Shown one piece after another: positions 57,467-64,000 of a stretch of DNA of 64,000 nt. The notes beneath the pieces are model-generated. The model was given only the letters and a program-made list of their open reading frames with translations. It did not search any database and was not told the origin of the DNA. Location of the stretch: contig CM057228.1 in the NCBI GenBank assembly GCA_029891385.1, positions 24,238,809 through 24,302,808 on the forward strand. Reading direction: 5' to 3'. This DNA is from Erythroxylum novogranatense. Lineage: Eukaryota; Streptophyta; Magnoliopsida; Malpighiales; Erythroxylaceae. The position numbers and the translations under genes were made by a program. Positions within the stretch are counted from its first letter, which is position 1. Each line of letters begins with the position of its first letter.

Positions 57467-58829
57467 TGTAACATCCCGCCCCTACTTCGGGTTAGAACCC
57501 TAAAATTTTGTGCATGTGAGCTATGGGGCTTGGTTTAAATGAATTTAGAGGAAATGGTTATGATTGTGTTTTTTTGAAGTGTTTGATGATTAATGAGGGT
57601 TGGAAACTTGGAAAAAAAAAACTTTGAAGAATGTTGGTATAGCATATGTCCGTTAAACGGACATGAGAGTCCGTTTAACGAATTGGTTGGAAGGCTCATG
57701 TCCGTTTAACGGACCTTCTCGAGAGAAATTGAAGCGCTTGGTGGTTTCATGTCCGTTTAACGGACAGGGAAGTCCATTTAACGGACACTCTCGGGTGATT
57801 TTGGGTTGCTTACCCAGTCTGTGTCCGTTTAATGGATAGGTGTGTCCGTTTAACGGACATGCTTAGGGCCACTTTGGTAAATTACGATTTTGACCATTTT
57901 AAATTTGGTACATGTGGCCTTAAGTGAGTTTTTGATAAAAATGCATCATATTTGGATATTCATTGATAAATTGGATGATTGCACACATTAAAATTATTGA
58001 TCATGCACTCAATTAACATTTTCCGGGTATAATTGGTAATGCATGGGATTGTTTTGAGAATTTCAAGTTGGGGTTATTGAAAATTATTATGGATAGTGAA
58101 ATTAGTGATTTGACTTTTTTGGGAAATTTTAGGAAATTTTCCTAGAATTTTTCGGGAAAAAATTTAGACTAGGAAAAATGCCGAGTGACAGATCGATCAA
58201 TAATTGGCAGTAAAATTGATTGTTAAATACTGGGATTTTGGATATGTGGCTATAGGAATTATGGACAAATATAAATTAGTGGGAATTGGGTTTGAAATTG
58301 ATGAGATTGATGAGATATGAGGAAATGTCAAGTGGAGGCTTAAGGTTATGTCATGTGGCATTGTTTTAGCCTAGTATTTAAAATATCTAAGCTTCATTAA
58401 AGCTTCCCCTACTCTCTCTCACGACACTTTCTTCTTGGGAGGACCATTTGGTGACTTGTTTTTGCTCTCTTCTCTTCTATTTTCGTGACCTCCCATCCCC
58501 CTCTTCTCCTCCTTCATGCTTTGGTGCTTTGATGCTTGGAAACTTTGCTTCATCTTCTACTTTTGCTCCCTCTTTGTTGTCTCTTCGAGTTGAGCTAAGA
58601 AAAACCTAACTTAACCTCCTAGAAGATGAAGATTTTGGAGATGAGAAAGTTAGGGTTTCTTGGTGTCTTTGAAGAAATTGAAGGAAAATCAAGTAAGTTA
58701 TGGTTTTAATGTTAAAAGCATGGTTATTTTAAGCTTGCATGATGCTTAAACTAGAGTGTGTTGAATTGATTAGTGCAAGGGGTATGTTTGTGTTATGGAT
58801 GATGATGAAGTGTGTTCTTCTCTTGTTAT
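57467..58829 (+). mobile_element. 3' LTR of A, first 1.36 kb
   Basis: It matches 47109-47249 joined to 49768-51008, and so shows the state of the LTR without solo LTR B. It stops at GTTAT (58825-58829), where copia J begins. The remainder should reappear right of J. Confidence 0.93.
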
Positions 58830-60655
58830 TGTAGGAAAATCCCGGGAGGAACATCACATGTTCCAGCAGCGGAAACAAAAATTTTTGGTCCCGGGACCTT
58901 CCCGAAAACCCAGGATCCCGGTGTCGGTATGAAAACTCAAACCTGAATAGCCAATAGAGACTATCTCTAAAGGTATCCACGCAGAGATCAGAAAACCTAA
59001 CCGAGTCAAACCCCTTTGACCGGGAATAGCTAGAACAGAATAAGAGCTGCTAGACCTACCTACATCTGGAGAGCTTGAGAATAACGTTGAATCCTTGCCT
59101 TGAGAAGAGAAAATCGATGGTGCTTGATGGAAGAAGACTTGAAAACTCTTTTCAACTTCAAAGCTTAACCTTTAAGCTTTCTTCCTCTTCTCCTTGTCAA
59201 AACCGTCGACCTACCACCTTAGGCTCCTCTCTTTGGTATTTATTTACTTAACTCTTAAGTTTAATAACTCACCATAAGAAGATGCCAAGTGGAAGATTAA
59301 TAACCATTCATTTATTAATGAAATAAAGTAATCAACTTTGACTTTTCAAAGTTTCTAATCTTCTCCTCCCTTCCAACGCACCACATGGCTATATATTTAT
59401 ATATATTAATTAATTATTTAATTAATTAACATATATATATAATTACTAAGAGGTCCGATCAAGCTGGAATTGGTCCTACTGAAACTATCAAGGCCCGATC
59501 TTTGAAAGCACTTCGAAACCTTTCTTAGCAATATTGATGTCGCGATCTCATCGGGACATATCCCAATCCATTGGGATCCATTTAATCTAATGCTCTCCAT
59601 AATTGGAACTCTGTCCAATTACTATTTCTGATTCTCCGAGACACTCTTATCGTGTGACCCTTTAGGTTCCGGTTATGTTGGCCACTTAGATTAACAATTA
59701 ATCTGAGCAAGTCATGGCGGTATCTAGCAACACATCATGACCCCAATTGACCGGAAAGTAATTGGTTTGATGAATTCATCACGAACCGGATCACGAACCC
59801 TTCCATGTATACAATTCTTGTGCAATTAGTCCTTTCATCATCCTATACCCCACTTGGTTATGAGTATGGCTAATATGTCAACTCTTACTAGACTAAGTCT
59901 AGCCAAGTGAAATCAGTTCTGTCGAGGACTCATTACTTTATATGTCCATGAAGACACTCTTCATGACATAGTCATGCTCGCCGAGACTTAAAGTAATGAT
60001 TACGACAAGAGGCAGGTATCTCTTCATTTTCACGAAGTGATGAATCCTTTATTGGCTACTCAATTACCTTGAATACCTCAAGCTGTACTCCAAGCACCAC
60101 CCTATGAGTAACCTCTGGAAGGCCACGAGGAATGGAGTCAAAATGCGGGATCGGTATTCAAGATATCCTTGAGTACCTCAAGTCTAAGGATACTTGCACC
60201 ATTCTATGATGAGATTATCACCGACATAAATCCATGTGATGATCTCATGGCAGTCATCAATGAACTTACTACCACTAGTAAGCATCCATATTTCAACTTT
60301 AAATATCTCATATTTACAGTTTCGAGATCCACTACTTGATCGAATCAAGGAGTATGACATATGCTAGTGCATGGGATTAATGATGTCGGTCTCATTAATC
60401 CTATGACTAGGAAAAATTGAATCTTGACATAATTACACATGATAGGAATCTCGTGAGTATGATCACATCATAATTTCCTTCATGCTATGTCATATATCAT
60501 GGACTTCATTAATTTGATTAAAGATCACTATCAATTCATAAAGAAAATGAATATCAAATAAATGAAACATGCCTTTCTTTATTTATTCATAAAGTGCATA
60601 CATGACTATGAACAAAATGCGCTAAAGGGATTGCCTTTGAGGCACTACTCTAACA
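58830..60655 (-). mobile_element. 3' LTR of copia element J
   Basis: 1826 bp, from TGTAGGAAAATCCCGGG to GGCACTACTCTAACA on the plus strand. An AT-rich stretch with TATATATT repeats is at 59390-59440. No coding region is supported within it. Confidence 0.92.
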
Positions 60656-60667
60656 AATCTCCCACTT
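60656..60667 (-). promoter_or_regulatory. Polypurine tract of J
   Basis: AATCTCCCACTT on the plus strand, AAGTGGGAGATT on the element strand, directly adjoining the LTR. Confidence 0.9.
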
Positions 60668-60670
60668 GAC

Positions 60671-61316
60671 CTAAAGCCAATCGCCTTGGTATCTAATACC
60701 ATAAGCGAGTACATGAGAATCAAAATTCTTACGTGACAATGGCTTCAGCGGATCAAGAATGTTACGCTCTGTGGGAATCCTCTCAATCGCGACATCACCT
60801 CTAGAATGATCTCTCGAATCGGATGATATCTGCATGAGTGCGTGTTTAGATCGTTGGTGAGACCTTGGTTCTTTTGCTCGAGCAATAGCCCCATTGTTGT
60901 CACAATACAACTGTATGGGTCCATCACACTAGGAACCACACCAAGTTCGAAATGAACTTCTTGATCCAACGACTTCCTTTGCCACCTCGATGCAACAATG
61001 TACTCGCCTCGATTCGTTGAATCGCAGTCATCTCTTGTTTGGAACTCTTCCAATCGACCGCTCCGCCGTTTAGCGTAAAAACATAACTTTGTTGGGATGC
61101 AGGTCATCCTTGTCGATTAGGCTGGCATCCGTATGCCGCTCACTGGAGATTTCCATCTCCATATATCGAAAACATCCTTAGTCCTTCGCAAGTACTTGAG
61201 GATATTCTTGACAGCCACCCAGTGACCCTCACCAGGATCCGATTGGTATCTGCTCGTGACACTCAGAGCATACGATACATCGGGCCTCGTACATAACATA
61301 GCATACATGATCGATC
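60671..61316 (-). pseudogene. J: RNase H, frameshifted
   Basis: The segment 61117-61380 still reads the RT-RNase H link (IPYASAVGSIMYAMLCTRPD, VSYALSVTSRYQSDPGEGHW, KNILKYLRRTKD). After several shifts the end is MYCDNNGAIARAKEPRSHQR, then SKH, and HVLAYGIRYQGDWL-like tail text (60671-60910). The Asp in CDN and the SKH motif are the copia RNase H landmarks. The first catalytic segment (SDADW in relatives) falls in a broken region near 61080-61120. It degrades the RNA template strand. Confidence 0.85.
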
Positions 61317-62149
61317 CTACTGCAGATGCATACGGGATCTGATCCATGCGAATCCTCTCATCTTGTGTCTTAGGACACATAGATTTCGAGTGTTATCCAT
61401 GAGTAATGGGAAGGAACCTCTCTTGGATTGCTCCATGCTAAACCTCTTTAGCATCTTGTCTATGTAAGATGATTGTGAAAGACCAAGCAACCTCTTTGAT
61501 CTATCTCTATAGATCTTTATCCCAAGGATATAAGTTGCTTCACCAAGGTCCTTCATCGCAAATTGCTTGGACAACCAAATTTTAACTGATTGCATCATTG
61601 AGACATCGTTTCCGAGTAACAATATGTCATCCACATATAGCACAAGGAAAACGATTGCATTCCCATTAACCTTTTTGTACACACAGTGTTCATCCGGATT
61701 TTGTGAGAAACCAAACTCTTTGATTGACTCATCAAAACGGATGTTCCAACTCCTGGATGCTTGCTTCAATCCATAGATGGATTTCTGAAGCTTGCATACC
61801 TTTTCGCCATCACTGGAAGTGAAGCCCTCTGGTTGTGTCATGTACACATCCTCGGCCAGATTTCCGTTAAGGAAAGCTGTCTTCACATCCATTTTCCATA
61901 TCTCATAATCATAATGAGCGGCAATGGCTAGGAGTATCCGAATGGATTTAAGCATTGCTCTGAGGTGAAGGTCTCGCCATAGTCAACTCCTTGTCTTTGA
62001 CGAAATCCTTTGGCCACGAGCCTTGCTTTGTAGGTAATCACATTACCATCCATGTCGGTTTTCTTCTTGAAAACCCATTTGCACCCTATAGGTTTTATCC
62101 TTGGTGCATCAACCAAAGTCCATACTTGGTTTATGTACATGGAATCCAT
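61317..62149 (-). pseudogene. J: reverse transcriptase, one frameshift
   Basis: The N-terminal piece (61928-62149) reads WTLVDAPRIKPIGCKWVFKK and KARLVAKGFRQRQGVDYGET, the usual start of copia RT. A frameshift near 61940 leads to the main piece (61317-61955): WKMDVKTAFLNGNLAEDVYM, LQKSIYGLKQASRSWN and the catalytic YVDDILLLGND (YVDD at residues 107-110). KDLGEATYILGIKIYRDRSK follows. All active-site residues are present. It makes cDNA from element RNA. Confidence 0.92.
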
Positions 62150-63237
62150 TTAAACTTTCATGGCACAAAGCCATTTTGGACTCGAACTTTTAGAACCTCT
62201 TCATAGGTAGCGGGCTCATCATCTTCTATGAGCAATCGTCATTCTGTTCACTTACGAAATCCATATCTCTCGGGAGCAGGCGCATCCTACTTGACCCACG
62301 AACCGTGTGTCACGGAAGGTTGAGCTATTACTTCATCCGAATGAGTGGCAGTTTGAGTTCGAGCGATTGATCGTGCTTGTTTGAGCAAGCTGGAACTTCT
62401 TCAAGTTCAACTTTTGCCTTGTCTTCTTGCAAAGAAACTCTTTCTTTAGAAAGACAGCATGCCTTGAAACAAACACCTTTTGTTCCTCGGAAGGTAGAAT
62501 TGATATCCTTTGGTCTCTTTAGGATATCCTACAAACAAACACTTGTCGATTTCGCCTCAAGCTTATCTCGATGAATCCGCTTCACGTGGCGAGGATAACC
62601 CCATACTTTCGATGAGAAAGATAAGGTTTCTCGTTAGACCACATCTCATATGGAGTAACATCAAGCTGTCTTAGAGGAACTCTGTTTAACAAGTAAGCAA
62701 TGCTCTCTCAGCGCATATCCCCAAAGCGATTTTGGTAACTGCGAAACCCATCATTGATCGTACCATGTCCAACAAGGTTCGATTTCTCCTTTCAACCACA
62801 CCATTGTCTTTGCGGCGTAAGGAGGAGTCCGAGATAAAATGCCATTATCTACGAGATAATCTCAAGCTGTTGGTCTAAGTATTCTCCACCACGATCGGAT
62901 CGTAATGCCTTGATACTTTTACCAAGCTGGTTTTCTACTTCATTTCGAATTGTTTGAACTTTTCAAGCGCTTGATTTGTATCTCATCGATATCAAGTACC
63001 CATATCGTGAATAATCATCGATAAAGGTAATGAAGTAACGACAACCACTTCGCATGGATGGACATCGGACCGCATACATCTGAATGTATTAGGTCTAATA
63101 TACCAATCTTCGTTCACCCTTTCCTTGAAGGGTAACTTAGTCATCTTGCCTAATAAACAAGATTCGCATGTGTCATATGATTCATAATCAAATGACCTAA
63201 AGCGCCACTCTTGTGGAGCTTAGCGATCGTGTCTCAT
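62150..63237 (-). pseudogene. J: integrase, many frameshifts
   Basis: No long frame survives, but motifs stand in the right order from right to left: CESCLLGKMTKLPF (finger, near 63130-63180), SDRGGEY (second catalytic Asp, near 62885-62905) and VVERRNRTLLDMVRSM (third catalytic residue, Glu, near 62750-62800). LxGxHxWGYPRHVKRIHR-like text is near 62580-62610. Stops and shifts between them are dense, unlike the fairly clean RT next door. Confidence 0.85.
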
Positions 63238-63972
63238 TTATATGGCCGTTCGACAATGCCATAAGTAAGTTGACTTTAGATTATCTCTTTTATGTCGTTT
63301 GGTGTCATTGACATTTAAAATTGGATTAGACATATCTAATATGTAAATACCATTGCACAATGTACTAGTTCCATAAAGCATTCCATTAGAATTAATAGAA
63401 CAATCATTGCTACTAAAATTCATATGGAATCCAGCTCTATTTAGACAAGAAACAAACAATATATTCTTTGTCAAAACGGGTACAAAATAACAATCATCCA
63501 ATTCCAGTACAAGCCCAGTAGGGAGATACAAAACATAGGTTCCTACGGCTAATGCAGCAACTCTTGCTCCATTTCCAACACGTAGGTCTACTTCTCCCTT
63601 CATGAGTTGCCTCTCGTCCACGAGGCCCCATGATATCATTACATATGTGTGAGCCACAACCAGTATCAAATACCGGATGTTGTGATCGATAAGATTAACT
63701 TCAATGACATACAAACCTGAAGTAGTCGAGGCATCGATGCCTTCTTCGCTTCGGCGACTCGAATAGACTTTGCAATTGCGCCTCCAATGGCCATCTTTAC
63801 CGCAATGGAAGCAAGTTCCTTTTGGGGCAGCTTCTTTGGTCTTCTTCTTGATGGCGCTTCCCTTTGGTTTCTTAGCCTTCTTCTTCTTTGGGTTCTTTTT
63901 CTTCTTTGAACCTGAAGAAGAAGAAGCTACTACCAAGACTTGCTTACTATCATTCTTGATAGTTCCTTTCAT
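63238..63972 (-). pseudogene. J: gag C-terminus and protease
   Basis: A Lys-rich stretch (SKKKKNPKKKKAKK) precedes a perfect zinc knuckle CFHCGKDGHWRRNC (C-X2-C-X4-H-X4-C, residues 54-67 of the open frame). Protease text follows: LVDERQLMKGEVDLRVGNGA, VLELDDCYFVPVLTKNILFV, then the pre-integrase motif YLWHCR. The protease active-site motif DTGCGSH is present near 63655-63680 but in a different frame from its surroundings. Two opposite small indels therefore flank it, and the open frame passes over the site out of phase. The frame breaks again after LWHCR. Confidence 0.85.
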
Positions 63973-64000
63973 TGTCTTGAAAGCAGATTGATCACTCGGT

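Larger units (their letters stand above)
47109..58829 (+). mobile_element. Element A: large non-coding gypsy element, 3' LTR interrupted
   Basis: 5' LTR 47109-54418 (about 4.8 kb once solo LTR B is removed), primer-binding site, 3.05 kb interior without gag or pol, polypurine tract, and a 3' LTR from 57467 that copia J breaks at 58830. LTRs start TGTAACATCCCGCCCC. The 5' LTR ends GGGATGCTACA. The first 1.36 kb of the 3' LTR matches the 5' LTR closely apart from a loss in the palindrome cluster. The left flank is AAACA; the right flank is outside the window. A is non-autonomous, in the size range of LARD-type elements. Confidence 0.92.
40420..64000 (-). mobile_element. Element H: Reina/CRM-like Ty3/Gypsy retrotransposon, right end outside window
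   Basis: Minus-strand order from right to left: protease, reverse transcriptase, RNase H, integrase, then the 3' LTR abutting the proteolipid fragment. It is cut by element A inside the protease region (47108/47109) and by solo LTR C inside integrase. RT has YFDD and the protease IDSGACENVV, with the LLLGRPW motif. These fit the Reina/CRM side of plant chromoviruses, unlike Tekay E and F. Gag, primer site and 5' LTR must lie right of element A, beyond the window. Apart from the insertions, only one frameshift and one nonsense change are evident, so H was young when hit. Confidence 0.82.
58830..64000 (-). mobile_element. Element J: Ty1/Copia retrotransposon, right end outside window
   Basis: Minus-strand order from right to left: gag with zinc knuckle, protease, integrase, reverse transcriptase, RNase H, polypurine tract, 3' LTR. 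Integrase before RT is the Copia order. The LTR on the element strand starts TGTTAGAGTAGTGCC and ends TTTTCCTACA. It lies in the 3' LTR of A, with GTTAT as left flank. The 5' LTR and gag N-terminus are beyond the window. Pol is broken by many small indels, mostly in the integrase. Confidence 0.92.

Noticed and set aside
59418..59618. 66-residue minus-strand frame in the copia LTR
   Set aside because: Inside the LTR of J with no domain; copia LTRs are non-coding.

Overview
This window looks like a retrotransposon graveyard from a flowering plant nuclear genome, most likely a eudicot; the species cannot be named from the sequence. Almost all of the 64 kb is LTR retrotransposon sequence: Ty3/Gypsy chromoviruses of the Tekay type (with chromodomain) and of a Reina/CRM-like type, one Ty1/Copia element, several solo LTRs and two gypsy elements with no coding capacity. 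Primer-binding sites match the plant initiator tRNA-Met 3' end (TGGTATCAGAG and close variants). I see no intact host gene, no rRNA or tRNA gene and no CRISPR array. The only host-gene sequence is a broken 42-codon tail of a vacuolar H+-ATPase proteolipid (subunit c) gene.

Layout. 1-2695: the 3' part of a long LTR ('K') with TATA box, leader and a 10-copy palindrome cluster. 2696-8996: AT-rich older sequence with a decayed copia RNase H fragment and a decayed hAT (RICESLEEPER-like) transposase. 8997-39519: one Tekay element on the minus strand ('F'), opened by two nests. Its left LTR holds solo LTR 'G' (10818-18141, target duplication GAATT), which holds solo LTR 'D-prime' (12728-17445, ATTGG). 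Its pol holds the non-coding element 'D' (20419-33501, ATTAC), which holds the Tekay element 'E' (21228-32272, CGAAG).

39520-40419: the proteolipid fragment and its 3' flank. From 40420 to beyond the right edge: a Reina/CRM-like element on the minus strand ('H'). Its LTR terminus falls inside the proteolipid codons. H is itself split by solo LTR 'C' (42854-44972, TCTTG) and by the non-coding gypsy element 'A' (from 47109). A carries solo LTR 'B' (47250-49762, GGAAA) in its 5' LTR. The copia element 'J' (58830 to the window end, minus strand) interrupts its 3' LTR.

The most unusual signal is in the LTRs. Several families that differ in sequence share a layout: diverged units spaced about 175-185 bp, in one orientation before and the opposite orientation after a cluster of perfect or near-perfect short palindromes whose sequence is mostly family-specific. 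In addition, a hairpin just upstream of the polypurine tract, and another upstream of a splice-acceptor-like tract, are kept with compensatory base changes, including in elements that encode no protein. These look like selected cis RNA or DNA elements; their function is inferred, not shown.
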